Shown here: piece by piece, positions 1-9,024 of the stretch
Position numbering within the stretch: position 1 is the first letter of the stretch
Layout: the number at the start of each line of letters is the position of its first letter
From: Neobacillus mesonae
GTDB lineage: Bacteria; Bacillota; Bacilli; Bacillales; Cytobacillaceae
NCBI RefSeq assembly: GCF_023715155.1
Contig: NZ_JAMBNQ010000001.1
Location: 310,001-374,000, forward strand
Length of the DNA: 64,000 nucleotides
Direction: 5' to 3'
Position numbers and translations under genes: made by a program
The notes under the pieces: model-generated
Told to the model about the DNA's origin: nothing
Seen by the model: only the letters and a program-made list of their open reading frames with translations
Databases searched by the model: none

Positions 1-2
1 TG

Positions 3-800
3 CCTGTGGCCAGTGCTCAGGTGAAATCCTCCATTCTCCTTGCAGGTCTTCAGGCAAATGGGGAGACAACAATTGTTGAACCCTCTGAAACAAGGGACCA
101 TACAGAAAGAATGATTCAGCAATTTGGCGGAGAAATCTACAAAGATAATCGGACAATTACAGTCAAAGGCGGTCAAAAACTGCAATCAGCAACTGTTCAC
201 GTTCCTGGGGATATCTCCTCAGCAGCCTTTTTCCTTGTCGCTGGGGCGGTTGTTCCTGGAAGTGAGATTTTGTTGAAAAATGTCGGTTTAAATCCAACAA
301 GAACTGGAATTCTTGAGGTTCTAAAAAATATGGGTGCCAATATAGAAATATTACATCAGGATACGGATTCATTTGAACCATCAGGAGATATCATTATAAA
401 ATCCTCCAGCTTAACCGGAACAGTGGTTGAAGGAGATCTGATTCCAAAATTAATTGATGAAATTCCAATTATCGCCCTTATGGCCACACAGGCAGAAGGT
501 AAAACTGTAATCAAAGATGCTGAGGAATTAAAAGTAAAAGAAACCAATCGGATAGATACTGTTGTAAATGAATTAAAAAAACTTGGTGCGTCCATCGAAG
601 CTACTGCGGATGGTATGATCATTTATGGTCAAACTAGACTGACAGGAGGCACTGTGTCAAGCCACGGAGATCACCGCATTGGGATGATGCTGGCAATTGC
701 TGCACTGTTAAGTGATGATGAGGTTATATTGGAAAATCCAGAATCTATTTCAGTTTCATATCCAAATTTCTTTGAACATCTTAATAACCTTACTAATTAG
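3..800 (+). CDS. aroA: 3-phosphoshikimate 1-carboxyvinyltransferase (EPSP synthase), C-terminal part
   Basis: The reading frame runs in from the left edge, so the N-terminal part of the enzyme lies outside the window. The family joins phosphoenolpyruvate to shikimate-3-phosphate in the cytoplasm, the sixth step of chorismate synthesis. The visible 265 residues show family landmarks: PVASAQVKS at the entry, KVKETNRID in the middle and HGDHRIGMM near the end, which holds conserved substrate-binding residues. In Bacillus the gene (called aroE there) closes the trp-hisC-tyrA-aroE gene string and is followed by ypiA, as here. No frameshift is seen in the visible part. Confidence 0.95.
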   Translation, partial: PVASAQVKSSILLAGLQANGETTIVEPSETRDHTERMIQQFGGEIYKDNRTITVKGGQKLQSATVHVPGDISSAAFFLVAGAVVPGSEILLKNVGLNPTRTGILEVLKNMGANIEILHQDTDSFEPSGDIIIKSSSLTGTVVEGDLIPKLIDEIPIIALMATQAEGKTVIKDAEELKVKETNRIDTVVNELKKLGASIEATADGMIIYGQTRLTGGTVSSHGDHRIGMMLAIAALLSDDEVILENPESISVSYPNFFEHLNNLTN

Positions 801-830
801 GCCGCCTTCATAAAGCGGCTCTTTCTTTTT
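801..830 (+). terminator. Intrinsic terminator after aroA
   Basis: A short GCCGC/GCGGC stem begins at the base after the aroA stop codon and is followed by a T-rich run (ctctttcttttt). It would end the aromatic amino acid transcript and separate it from the next gene. Confidence 0.7.
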
Positions 831-973
831 GAATGGACGTGTTAAAAATATATTTTTAAAGAGCCAAATTTAACAACCTGGTATACATCCATCCTCATGA
901 AAAATTCGTCCCTGTTGACATAGTTTATGGAAATGCCGCATAGCTTGTCTTAAAAAGCAGAAAGGGTGGCGGG

Positions 974-1873
974 ATGGCGTATATTATCGAAAATGCCAAT
1001 ATACTTAAAGACAATGAGCTGAGCGTTCAATCATTAATGGTAGAAGAAGACAAAATATCAGCAATCTTAACCCATTCCAGAAAATACCGGCTATTTAGGA
1101 TGAATTATGAACCCTATATTATGGCCCCATCTTTTGTCCTTTTAAATTCATCAATCTCATTAACGCAGTCCTTTCAAGAATTAAAACAAGTAATAAAAGA
1201 CAAGTTTCTATTAAAGGGATGTACCACCATATTTACGTATATACCTGTTTCCTACGAAAATGAATTAGGTGAAAAAGTAAAGAAAGTAAATACAGTATTG
1301 ATGAACAGTCCTCTCGATTATATTATTGGAATAAAAATTCCCTTACGGCTTATTACTCCTTCGTTTATCAGAAAATGTAAAAGGGAAAAAATCCCTGCTA
1401 TATTTGTAGAGCTTGAGGAACCAGAATCTTTAAAGAATATTCCATGGGGATGGATTAGAGAAGCGTTGTTTCCATTCAATTGTCCATTTATCCCAATAAT
1501 TTCTTCCGCCAAAAAGAAGGAAGCTAAACCAACCTTGTCGAATTGGAAAAATACGATGGTAAAAGAGAAAATTCCCGCATTATATGAGGAAATTGAAGAA
1601 AATACCCCTATTTCAAAATATGTTTTAAATAAAATAGGCCTTTATCCGCAGAAGTCGAGCCTTATGAATGGAACAGAATTAAGCTATAATTTATATTTAA
1701 AGTCACGGGAAATCAAGAATGTTGATGAGTCAGATTTATTTCATTATCATAATGGTAGACTTGTTATTACAGTACACAAGGGGAAGATTGTCCGGTCGTT
1801 AAATGAGATTTTATTTAGACCAGGTTTTGGAGAACCTGTAATAGTGCGGACACCAGCTTTTTTCTCCTTGTAA
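974..1873 (+). CDS. Uncharacterised protein with amidohydrolase-like ends
   Basis: This 299-residue protein is not confidently recognised. It starts at an ATG behind an AAAGGGTGG ribosome site. The first 30 residues (IIENANILKD, then MVEEDKISAI) resemble the opening beta-strands of amidohydrolases, and the end (RLVITVHKGKIV) resembles the closing strands of the same fold. The HxH metal motif and the catalytic Asp expected for an active amidohydrolase are not visible, so any such ancestry would be degenerate. No signal peptide or membrane segment is seen. It sits between aroA and ypiA, positions that are adjacent in B. subtilis. A TTGACA at 915-920 may be a -35 element, but no good -10 follows it. 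Confidence 0.7.
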   Translation: MAYIIENANILKDNELSVQSLMVEEDKISAILTHSRKYRLFRMNYEPYIMAPSFVLLNSSISLTQSFQELKQVIKDKFLLKGCTTIFTYIPVSYENELGEKVKKVNTVLMNSPLDYIIGIKIPLRLITPSFIRKCKREKIPAIFVELEEPESLKNIPWGWIREALFPFNCPFIPIISSAKKKEAKPTLSNWKNTMVKEKIPALYEEIEENTPISKYVLNKIGLYPQKSSLMNGTELSYNLYLKSREIKNVDESDLFHYHNGRLVITVHKGKIVRSLNEILFRPGFGEPVIVRTPAFFSL

Positions 1874-1898
1874 TTTTAGTTAAAGAGGTAAAAATTCT

Positions 1899-3170
1899 AT
1901 GGATCGAGTCAATAAAATTATTCAATTATTAGAAAACGGCCAACATAAAGAAGCCTTAGATGAATATAATGTTGTATTAAACAGAGGCAGTCATGAGGAG
2001 AAATTCCTTTTAGGGGAAGAATTATTTCAGTATGGGTTTCTTGATGAGGCCAAGGCATTAATTGAAAAGCTCCTAAGCGTTTTTCCTGAGGAAGGCGAGC
2101 TTCTTATTCTATTAGCTGAAATTTTGGTTGAAGCTGGTCAAGAAGAAGAGGCGATTCTTGAATTAGAAAAGATTTCAACCGGGGATGCGAATTACGGACA
2201 ATCATTATTACTGCTAGCAGATCTTTACCAAATGGAAGGATTATATGAAGTCTCTGAAAATAAGATTTTGCAGGCAAAGGAACTATTGCCAAATGAAGTT
2301 ATTATTGATTTTGCCCTTGGTGAACTATATAGTGAGCAAGGCGAGATTTTAAAGGCTAAGAATGCCTATGAAGCAGTGCTGAAGGAAACGAATGAAATTG
2401 CAGGAATTAATATCCATGCCCGGCTGGCTGATTTACTTAGTTCATCAGGTGCTTTTGAAGATGCTTTAATCTATTATGATAAAGCACTTGATGAGAAACT
2501 GGAGATTAATACATTATTTGGCTACGCTTTTACAGCCTTGCAAGCAGGCTATAATCGAACAGCAATTGAAAAGTTCACAGAGCTAAAAGGCCTTGATCCT
2601 GAATATCACTCGCTTTATTTACCGCTCTCTTCAGCGTATGAGAGAGAAGAAGAACTTGAAAACAGCCTGCAAACTGTCAAAGAAGGAATAAAACAGGATG
2701 AATTTAATAAGGAGTTATTTTTTAAAGGCGGAAAAATTGCATTAAAACTGGGGATGGAAGAAGAAGCAGAAAATTACCTGCGAGAATCAATTGTACTAGA
2801 TCCAGAATATTTGGATGCAATTCTAACTTTGAACAAACTCTTTTTACAACAGGAACGTTTTGAGGAAGTTCTAAATTTAATAACAGAACTTAATTTAATG
2901 AGTGAAGACGAGCCTCAGCTTTTATGGGATGCTGCCGCAGCTTACGCAGGAATAGAGGAATTTTCACGCGCATTAGACAAATATGAGAGCGCATATACTT
3001 ATTTCAAGAATAACGAAACGTTTTTACTTGATTACGGATATTTTTTAATTGAGGAAGGAAAAAACGACCTGGCTGCCGAAATTTTTAAACAGGTACTCAT
3101 TAAAGACCCAACCAATACTGAGGTGCTTGATTTACTTGAAAGACTGACTGATTCCGAAAATGAAAACTAA
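1899..3170 (+). CDS. ypiA: TPR-repeat protein YpiA
   Basis: A 423-residue soluble protein made almost entirely of tetratricopeptide repeats: pairs of about 34-residue helical hairpins with the A/G-x-x-x-Y/F pattern recur from about residue 10 to the end. There is no signal peptide or membrane segment. Length and position downstream of aroA and just upstream of ypiB match YpiA of B. subtilis. TPR arrays mediate protein-protein contacts; the partner is not evident from the sequence. The ATG at 1899 follows an AAAGAGG ribosome site. The gene is followed after 29 bases by ypiB and is probably cotranscribed with it. Confidence 0.9.
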   Translation: MDRVNKIIQLLENGQHKEALDEYNVVLNRGSHEEKFLLGEELFQYGFLDEAKALIEKLLSVFPEEGELLILLAEILVEAGQEEEAILELEKISTGDANYGQSLLLLADLYQMEGLYEVSENKILQAKELLPNEVIIDFALGELYSEQGEILKAKNAYEAVLKETNEIAGINIHARLADLLSSSGAFEDALIYYDKALDEKLEINTLFGYAFTALQAGYNRTAIEKFTELKGLDPEYHSLYLPLSSAYEREEELENSLQTVKEGIKQDEFNKELFFKGGKIALKLGMEEEAENYLRESIVLDPEYLDAILTLNKLFLQQERFEEVLNLITELNLMSEDEPQLLWDAAAAYAGIEEFSRALDKYESAYTYFKNNETFLLDYGYFLIEEGKNDLAAEIFKQVLIKDPTNTEVLDLLERLTDSENEN

Positions 3171-3199
3171 AGCTGAATATGCAGAGGAGGGAAACGACG

Positions 3200-3766
3200 A
3201 TGGCAACCCCTGTTTCTGTCAACGAGAAGAAGGATTTTATTCGCTGGTTTTTAAATCATTATCAATTAAAGAGAAGAGAATGTGTTTGGATTTTAAACTA
3301 CTTAATGAGCCATGATCAGCTAATGGAAAAGGTTCATTTTGTTGAGCAGGCACAGTATTGTCCACGCGGTCTAATCATGTCGACGCATTGTGTAGATAAA
3401 GTGCCGTTTCGCTTTTACAAGGAAAACGTAATGACAACAGATGCTGAAAAATCTTTTCATGATATTCGCCTGAATCGGGACGAGGATATTTATATCCAGC
3501 TAAACTTCAATGCTTCAAATCAGGCACATCAATATGTGGCAGTCCTAGAAGAAAATCCATATGTCCCTAAACATCTGCAGGTGAATGAAAAAGACGGTAT
3601 GATTGCAGAGCAGATGCTTAAAGAAAGCATCGAACGGTTTCAAAGGGAAAAACTTCTCCAGCTGATTGATGATGCACTAGACAGACAGGATCGGGAAGCT
3701 TTCCTTTCCCTAACAGAAAAATTAAATCAACTATCACAAAATGAACAAGAGGGGAGTTTGCGATAA
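3200..3766 (+). CDS. ypiB: YpiB family protein (UPF0302)
   Basis: A 188-residue cytoplasmic protein of the conserved YpiB/UPF0302 family of unknown biochemical function. The start is placed at the ATG at 3200 because a GAGGAGGG ribosome site lies at 3183-3190; the in-frame ATG at 3179 is upstream of that site and unlikely to be used. The N-terminal region ([15 protein letters not shown]) is followed by an acidic helical C-terminus. The gene lies directly behind ypiA and is closed by a terminator hairpin that overlaps its 3' end. Confidence 0.88.
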   Translation: MATPVSVNEKKDFIRWFLNHYQLKRRECVWILNYLMSHDQLMEKVHFVEQAQYCPRGLIMSTHCVDKVPFRFYKENVMTTDAEKSFHDIRLNRDEDIYIQLNFNASNQAHQYVAVLEENPYVPKHLQVNEKDGMIAEQMLKESIERFQREKLLQLIDDALDRQDREAFLSLTEKLNQLSQNEQEGSLR

Positions 3767-3783
3767 GCAAACCTCTTTTTTTT
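3748..3783 (+). terminator. Intrinsic terminator overlapping the end of ypiB
   Basis: GGGGAGTTTGC, a GATAA loop containing the ypiB stop, then GCAAACCTC with one bulge, followed by nine T. It ends the ypiA-ypiB transcript. Confidence 0.75.
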
Positions 3784-3835
3784 ATTTAGAAAAAATTAAA
3801 TAAATTTTTCTGTGAATCATCTCGAACTAGTAATC

Positions 3836-3975
3836 TGGATGTGGGTCCAGCACTCAGCGCCTCAGGGCCTTATGGTTGTCGGGGCTTTCCACTAAGGAAA
3901 GCATCAAAGAGAATCTGCGTCTGCAAAACAAGCTGTGCTTGTTCCGCAGAGGCAAACACTTTTTTTCTTTGCTTG
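3836..3975 (+). repeat. Structured intergenic repeat with terminator-like end
   Basis: GC-rich block in an AT-rich gap (3767-4062, otherwise empty). It carries cagcgcctcagggcct and gtcggggct, matching my recollection of the short interspersed GC-rich repeats common between Bacillus genes. Its right half (about 3918-3955) is an 18-bp near-perfect hairpin around ACAAGC-tgt-GCTTGT, followed by a T-rich run, so it can also act as a terminator. Two further pieces that may belong to this family occur near 15905-16006 and 43796-43828. Confidence 0.5.
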
Positions 3976-4062
3976 ATAATTTTTCATATTCTTCAATATG
4001 TTTAAATGTTTAGGGAATAATGGTACTATTGGGGTAGTGAATTTTAAAGGTTGGTGCAAAAA

Positions 4063-4527
4063 ATGAAATGGTTACCTCAAGATGTTGAGACGTACTCTGC
4101 TGCTAAAGAATATGTTGATACGGCTGTTGTGCCGTTATATTCCATCACTATAGGAAAAGGGGTAAAGCAATCCGCTGCGGCATCTGAATTTATTACATTA
4201 TTAACAAATTATTTAGAAAGACAATTTACCGGCAGAATTCTATTGTTTCCACCCTTCACCTATCTTGGAAATGAGCAGGATGAAAAAGTATTGACTGATC
4301 TCAAGAAATGGGAGGAAAGTATCCTTGATGCTGGATTTAAACATGTTTTCTATGTAACTTCTGATTTTGAGTGGCGAAGCAGGGAAGGTGAACTGAATGG
4401 TACGTTAATTTGGCTGCCGGCTATTCCGCTTGAGCAGATGAATGATACACAAAAATTAACGATGATTGACAGCCAAGTTCAGCAGCTTTTAACGATTTTT
4501 ACACAAAAGTGGCAAAAAAGTGACTAA
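4063..4527 (+). CDS. ypiF: YpiF family protein (DUF2487)
   Basis: A 154-residue soluble protein that opens MKWLPQDVETY and matches by order and length the DUF2487 protein YpiF, found immediately before the qcr operon in Bacillus. Its function is unknown. I start at the ATG at 4063; TTG and GTG at 4051 and 4054 are in frame but sit directly against the AAAGG ribosome site. No membrane segment or signal peptide. The gene is separated from qcrA by 137 bases that hold a promoter. Confidence 0.85.
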   Translation: MKWLPQDVETYSAAKEYVDTAVVPLYSITIGKGVKQSAAASEFITLLTNYLERQFTGRILLFPPFTYLGNEQDEKVLTDLKKWEESILDAGFKHVFYVTSDFEWRSREGELNGTLIWLPAIPLEQMNDTQKLTMIDSQVQQLLTIFTQKWQKSD

Positions 4528-4563
4528 TTCACTGTTTATTACCTTTTTTAAAATAGTATGATA

Positions 4564-4592
4564 TTGACCTTGTCCGAAGATTGATATATCAT
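4564..4592 (+). promoter_or_regulatory. Sigma-A-type promoter of qcrABC
   Basis: TTGACC at 4564-4569, a 17-base spacer and TATCAT at 4587-4592, about 70 bases upstream of the qcrA start. No other good promoter is seen between ypiF and qcrA. Confidence 0.6.
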
Positions 4593-4664
4593 TGTTATGT
4601 CCTAGTTTTATTGTGTTTAATTTAGTCCCGTGGACTTAACTTCATGAATGGAGGGGGGATAAGC

Positions 4665-5171
4665 ATGAGTAAAGATCGCGTTTCAAGACGTCAATTCTTG
4701 AGCTACACACTAACTGGTGTAGGTGGATTCATGGCAGCAGGGATGTTAATGCCAATGGTCAGATTTGCTGTTGATCCTGTATTAAAGGCAGAAGCGGCAG
4801 GGGATTTTGTTGCAACAAAGCAGAAGGTTGCTGATTTAACAAATGAGCCTGTTCGTGTTGACTTTTCCTATAAGCAGAAAGATGCATGGTATGAATCTGA
4901 TGTAACAGAATCTGCTTGGGTTTACAAGGATGATGCAGGTAAAATTATGGCTCTGTCACCTGTATGTAAGCATTTAGGCTGTACCGTTAACTGGAATTCC
5001 GACAAGGAACACCCAGAACAATTCTTCTGTCCATGTCACTATGGCCGTTATACAAAAGATGGAACGAACATTCCTGGTACACCACCGCTGGCACCGCTGG
5101 ATGTGTACCCATACAAAGAAAAAGACGGATATCTTTATTTAGGAAAAGCTAAACCACGGAAGGAGGCGTAA
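4665..5171 (+). CDS. qcrA: Menaquinol:cytochrome c reductase, Rieske iron-sulfur subunit
   Basis: A 168-residue Rieske protein of the bc-type complex; it accepts an electron from menaquinol and passes it to cytochrome c on the outer face of the membrane. The start at 4665 follows a GGAGGGGGG ribosome site; the ATG at 4644 precedes that site. Residues 7-12 are SRRQFL, a twin-arginine export signal, followed by a hydrophobic anchor, so the folded [2Fe-2S] protein is likely exported by Tat. Cluster ligands are C101 and H103 (CKHLGC) and C122 and H125 (CPCHYG), with C106 and C124 forming the usual disulfide. First gene of qcrABC. Confidence 0.97.
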   Translation: MSKDRVSRRQFLSYTLTGVGGFMAAGMLMPMVRFAVDPVLKAEAAGDFVATKQKVADLTNEPVRVDFSYKQKDAWYESDVTESAWVYKDDAGKIMALSPVCKHLGCTVNWNSDKEHPEQFFCPCHYGRYTKDGTNIPGTPPLAPLDVYPYKEKDGYLYLGKAKPRKEA

Positions 5172-5174
5172 TCA

Positions 5175-5849
5175 TTGTTAAACAAGATTTACGATTGGGT
5201 AGATGAGCGTTTAGATATTACGCCTTTGTGGCGCGATATCGCGGATCATGAAGTACCAGAGCATGTAAACCCTGCGCATCACTTTTCTGCGTTTGTTTAT
5301 TGCTTCGGCGGTATGACATTTTTCGTTACAGTTATTCAAATTCTTTCCGGTATGTTCTTAACAATGTACTATGTACCGGATATTAAAAATGCATGGGAAT
5401 CTGTATATTATCTTCAAAATGAAGTGGCTTTTGGACAAATCGTACGTGGAATGCATCACTGGGGAGCAAGTTTAGTGCTTGTAATGATGTTTTTACATAC
5501 CCTGCGCGTATTCTTCCAAGGTGCTTATAAAAAGCCCCGCGAACTTAACTGGGTTGTCGGAGTACTTATTTTCTTCGTTATGCTTGGATTAGGTTTTACA
5601 GGCTATCTGTTACCATGGGATATGAAAGCGCTGTTTGCAACAAAAGTAGGCTTGCAGATAGCTGAGGCTACACCGTTCATTGGTTCGTACGTCAAAGTAC
5701 TGCTTGCCGGACATGAACATATCGTAGGAGCGCAAACATTAACACGCTTCTTTGCGATTCACGTATTCTTCCTGCCTGCTGTATTATTTGGATTATTGGC
5801 AGCACACTTCATTATGATTCGGAGACAAGGTATTTCTGGACCACTATGA
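5175..5849 (+). CDS. qcrB: Menaquinol:cytochrome c reductase, cytochrome b6 subunit
   Basis: A 224-residue integral membrane cytochrome b6 with four main helices, nearly identical in length and sequence to B. subtilis QcrB as I remember it. Heme-ligating histidines lie in the second and fourth helices (GMHHWGASLV, MFLHTLRVF and the FFAIHVFF region). The start codon is TTG at 5175, three bases after the qcrA stop and behind an AGGAGG at 5161-5166. It binds menaquinol and the b hemes; the rest of the cytochrome b function is split into QcrC. Translationally close to qcrA. Confidence 0.97.
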   Translation: MLNKIYDWVDERLDITPLWRDIADHEVPEHVNPAHHFSAFVYCFGGMTFFVTVIQILSGMFLTMYYVPDIKNAWESVYYLQNEVAFGQIVRGMHHWGASLVLVMMFLHTLRVFFQGAYKKPRELNWVVGVLIFFVMLGLGFTGYLLPWDMKALFATKVGLQIAEATPFIGSYVKVLLAGHEHIVGAQTLTRFFAIHVFFLPAVLFGLLAAHFIMIRRQGISGPL

Positions 5850-5914
5850 TTTTTTGAATAATAAACAACTAACTATTTTTATTGATCTTAATAGAAAAAG
5901 GAGGGGATTGCTCG

Positions 5915-6685
5915 ATGCATCGCGGTAAAGGTTTAAAGTTTGTAGGTGACTCTCGTGTTGTTGCACGTGAATCACGCACACCGAAGCTTCCGAAGGATTA
6001 TTCAGAATACCCTGGTAAAACAGAAGCGTTCTGGCCTAACTTCCTTTTGAAAGAATGGATGATTGGAGCAGTATTCCTTGTCGGAATTTTATGTTTAACC
6101 GTTGCTCATCCAGCTCCGCTTGAAAGAATTGCGGATCCTACAGATACAGGCTATATCCCATTACCGGACTGGTATTTCTTATTCTTGTATCAATTGCTTA
6201 AATATACTTATGCATCTGGTCCTTATACGGTTATTGGAGCAATGATTATTCCTGGATTAGTTTTTGGCGGACTATTATTGGCACCATTTATTGACCGCGG
6301 ACCGGAACGCCGTGCAAGCAAACGTCCATTAGCCACTGGATTTATGTTTCTTGCATTGGCAGGCATTACATTTTTAACTTGGCAGTCTGTTGCAACTCAC
6401 GACTGGGCAGCAGCGGAACGTCAAGGTAAGATTGTTCAAAAAGTTGAGATTGATAAGTCGAGCGACGGCTATCAAATCGCTAGTAAAAATACTTGTATTA
6501 CTTGCCATGGTGATGACCTTCAAGGAGGAGCTGCTGCACCTTCATTAGCAAATACCGGCCTTTCTGCAGAAGAAGTGGCAAAGATTGCAAAACAAGGTTA
6601 TAAAAACATGCCTCCTGGAGTATTTAAAGGGAATGATGATGAGTTGAAGAAACTTTCTGAGTTCATCTCTGGACTTGGTAAGTAA
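5915..6685 (+). CDS. qcrC: Menaquinol:cytochrome c reductase, cytochrome b/c fusion subunit
   Basis: A 256-residue fusion of a subunit IV-like membrane part (about residues 45-160, three hydrophobic helices and a PDWYFLFLYQLLKY quinol-site region) with a C-terminal cytochrome c domain. The heme c site is CITCH at 194-198 and the likely distal ligand is M232 in NMPPG. I chose the ATG at 5915, behind GGAGGGG, rather than the upstream ATG at 5882. This b-c fusion is the hallmark of Bacillus bc complexes. Third gene of the operon, followed by a strong terminator. Confidence 0.96.
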   Translation: MHRGKGLKFVGDSRVVARESRTPKLPKDYSEYPGKTEAFWPNFLLKEWMIGAVFLVGILCLTVAHPAPLERIADPTDTGYIPLPDWYFLFLYQLLKYTYASGPYTVIGAMIIPGLVFGGLLLAPFIDRGPERRASKRPLATGFMFLALAGITFLTWQSVATHDWAAAERQGKIVQKVEIDKSSDGYQIASKNTCITCHGDDLQGGAAAPSLANTGLSAEEVAKIAKQGYKNMPPGVFKGNDDELKKLSEFISGLGK

Positions 6686-6694
6686 TATAATCGT

Positions 6695-6724
6695 AAAGCT
6701 GACGAGATTCGTCAGCTTTTTTTT
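6695..6724 (+). terminator. Intrinsic terminator of qcrABC
   Basis: AAAGCTGACGA-gat-TCGTCAGCTTT followed by a T run: an 11-bp perfect stem just after qcrC. Confidence 0.9.
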
Positions 6725-6749
6725 AAGAAATGATAAAGGAGGAGCTGTT

Positions 6750-7343
6750 GTGCGCTGGGTTTATCCTCTCTTGGCTGCTCGGCCAACGTTAGTGTTATTG
6801 CTGATTGTAAATATATTAGGAACTATTTATGGATATTATTGGTATGGGTGGCAGCTAAAAGATACTCCTGCTATTTTTCTTCCATTTGTACCGGATAGCC
6901 CGACTGCCAGCCTCTTTTTTGTGTTTGTTCTAATTGCCTTTTTATTTAAAGGAAACTGGCCATTATTGGAGGCTTTAGCCATTGTCACGTTATTCAAATA
7001 TGGTATTTGGGCAGTGGTGATGAACATTTTGGTTTATTTTGTTCAGGGAGGATTGGACTGGACAAGTTATATGCTAATTATTTCGCATTTTGCCATGGCG
7101 GTTGAAGGTATTTTATTCGCGCCATTTTATCGGTTTAATTGGAGGCATTTAGCTTTTGCTGCCATCTGGACATTACATAATGATGTAATTGATTATGTGT
7201 TTTTTATGATGCCAAGGTATCAAATGCTTGATCAATTCATGCCGGAAATCGGTTATTTTACATTCTGGCTTTCCGTTTTATCGATTGGAATAGCCTATTT
7301 TACAGTCATTCGTCCTGGACGCTTTAAGTTGGAAATTAAATAA
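6750..7343 (+). CDS. ypjA: Integral membrane protein YpjA (DUF1405)
   Basis: A 197-residue membrane protein with about six hydrophobic segments, matching the DUF1405/YpjA family that follows qcrC in Bacillus. The start is GTG at 6750 behind AAAGGAGGAG at 6735-6744; the longer frame from 6675 would read through the qcr terminator and is rejected. No catalytic motif is obvious and the role is unknown. Followed after 87 bases by ypjB. Confidence 0.85.
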   Translation: MRWVYPLLAARPTLVLLLIVNILGTIYGYYWYGWQLKDTPAIFLPFVPDSPTASLFFVFVLIAFLFKGNWPLLEALAIVTLFKYGIWAVVMNILVYFVQGGLDWTSYMLIISHFAMAVEGILFAPFYRFNWRHLAFAAIWTLHNDVIDYVFFMMPRYQMLDQFMPEIGYFTFWLSVLSIGIAYFTVIRPGRFKLEIK

Positions 7344-7430
7344 TTTCCGCTTCTGCTTTTCTTTTAAAATATTGGTCTAACCTTGTCCACCCTTTCATAC
7401 ATATTATTAGTAGCGAAAGGGGGGACTATT

Positions 7431-8225
7431 GTGAAATTAAAATGGCTTCTTTTAGCAGCAATGATTCTTATGCTTACTCCCATATCAGTAAATGCTGAGG
7501 TTCAAACACCAATGGAGAAACTAGATGATATTTCTGATGAAGCACTCCAGATGGTGAAGTTTTATAGATATGATGATGCAAAGAAACTACTGGATTATTT
7601 TTCGGACCAATTGCCCTATGCTTCTGGCACAAAGCAGCCGTTATCTATGGATGAGGTTAGAATTATTCATATCTCTCATGATGAGGCAATGGAGGCTGCT
7701 GTTAGTCCCACCATGAATCATGAAGAACGAATTAATAAACTAACGAAATTCCGACTTGTTATGGATGCAATCGTCTCGAGCCACCAGCCATTATGGACCG
7801 AAATGGAAAATCAAATCATGACTGCCTTTTCACATGCTAAAGAAGCAGCTGTAAATGGTGATACCGCCCAATTTCATACAAGCTTTAACAATTTTTTATC
7901 CTTGTATAACGTTATTTATCCTAGTATGAAAATTGATGTTCCTGCAGAAAATATACAAAGATTAGATGCACGGATAAAGTTTATTGATGAATACCGTACA
8001 GATATGATAAAAAATAAAGACAGCCAGCAAGAACTTGAGAAATTGGATACAGATTTAAAAAATCTTTTTGCCAATTTGGAAGATGATGAAGCAGATCCAT
8101 CATTATGGTGGGTTATTATTTCCACTGGCAGTATTATTATTATGACACTGTCATATGTTGGATGGAGAAAGTATCAAGGAGAGAAAGAACTAAAGAAAAA
8201 TGCTCGGGGAGAGCATAAAGATTGA
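7431..8225 (+). CDS. ypjB: Sporulation protein YpjB
   Basis: A 264-residue protein with a cleavable signal peptide (KLKWLLLAAMILMLTPISVNA, cleavage after about residue 22), a helical extracytoplasmic domain and one transmembrane helix near the C-terminus (WWVIISTGSIIIMTLSYVGW, about residues 226-245) with a short charged tail. It matches YpjB, described as a sporulation protein of unknown mechanism. The GTG start at 7431 lies behind a GAAAGGGGGG ribosome site. Confidence 0.88.
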   Translation: MKLKWLLLAAMILMLTPISVNAEVQTPMEKLDDISDEALQMVKFYRYDDAKKLLDYFSDQLPYASGTKQPLSMDEVRIIHISHDEAMEAAVSPTMNHEERINKLTKFRLVMDAIVSSHQPLWTEMENQIMTAFSHAKEAAVNGDTAQFHTSFNNFLSLYNVIYPSMKIDVPAENIQRLDARIKFIDEYRTDMIKNKDSQQELEKLDTDLKNLFANLEDDEADPSLWWVIISTGSIIIMTLSYVGWRKYQGEKELKKNARGEHKD

Positions 8226-8282
8226 CGCGTCTAATCGGCTTAACTAAAATAATCTAAATAAAGCTGGTTAGGAGTGTAAAAA

Positions 8283-8960
8283 TTGTACCTAATATATTTT
8301 GCTATCATTGTTTTGATTCCCATATGGGCACAAATGAGAGTGAAAAGTACATTTACTAAATATTCAAGAGTTCCATCTTCAACTTTAAGAAGCGGTGCTG
8401 AGGTTGCTAGGGGAATTTTAAATGCTAATGGATTATATGATGTTGGTGTAGAAGAGGGACAGGGATTTTTAAGCGATCACTATGATCCCCGCTCAAAGAC
8501 GGTAAGATTGTCACCGGAAAACTTTCGGGGCCATTCTATTGCATCTGCTGCCGTTGCGGCTCATGAATGCGGGCATGCAATTCAGGATTCTGAAGGGTAT
8601 GCCTTCTTACGTTTCCGCTCCGCTTTAGTACCTGTTGCTAACTTTGGGTCGAATGTTTCTTGGATTTTGATTATGATTGGGTTATTAGCTCATTTTTCAG
8701 GGCTTCTTTTACTAGGTATAGTATGTATGGCGGCGGCTGTTCTATTTCAGGTTATTACGCTGCCAGTTGAGTTTAATGCTTCCAGCCGCGCGATGAATCA
8801 GGTCGTATCTCTTGGTTTAATTTCAAACCGGGAAGAAAGGGAGGCAAAGAAAGTTTTAAATGCCGCTGCACTAACATATGTTGCTGCCGCAGCTGTCGCA
8901 ATCCTTGAACTATTGAGGCTTGTACTTATTTTCACGGGTATGAATCGAAATGATGATTAA
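8283..8960 (+). CDS. yugP: Putative zinc-dependent membrane metallopeptidase, YugP family
   Basis: A 225-residue membrane protein with the zinc protease motif H94-E95-C-G-H98 (AAHECGHAIQD) followed by three to four hydrophobic helices. It belongs to the neutral zinc metallopeptidase family of YugP (COG2738). Its position next to ypjB/ypjC differs from B. subtilis, where I recall yugP elsewhere, so the gene has been inserted or moved. TTG start at 8283 behind TTAGGAG. The physiological substrate is unknown. Confidence 0.85.
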   Translation: MYLIYFAIIVLIPIWAQMRVKSTFTKYSRVPSSTLRSGAEVARGILNANGLYDVGVEEGQGFLSDHYDPRSKTVRLSPENFRGHSIASAAVAAHECGHAIQDSEGYAFLRFRSALVPVANFGSNVSWILIMIGLLAHFSGLLLLGIVCMAAAVLFQVITLPVEFNASSRAMNQVVSLGLISNREEREAKKVLNAAALTYVAAAAVAILELLRLVLIFTGMNRNDD

Positions 8961-8994
8961 GAACAGTGCAAACGCTCGCTCATTTTCACTAGCA

Positions 8995-9024
8995 AAAGGC
9001 AATGTCTCTGATGACATTGCCTTT
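8995..9024 (-). terminator. Intrinsic terminator of the YitT-family gene
   Basis: A 12-bp perfect stem AAAGGCAATGTC/GACATTGCCTTT with a six-base loop; read on the minus strand it is followed by TTTTG. The minus-strand stop codon lies inside the stem. It may also stop forward transcription from yugP. Confidence 0.8.
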
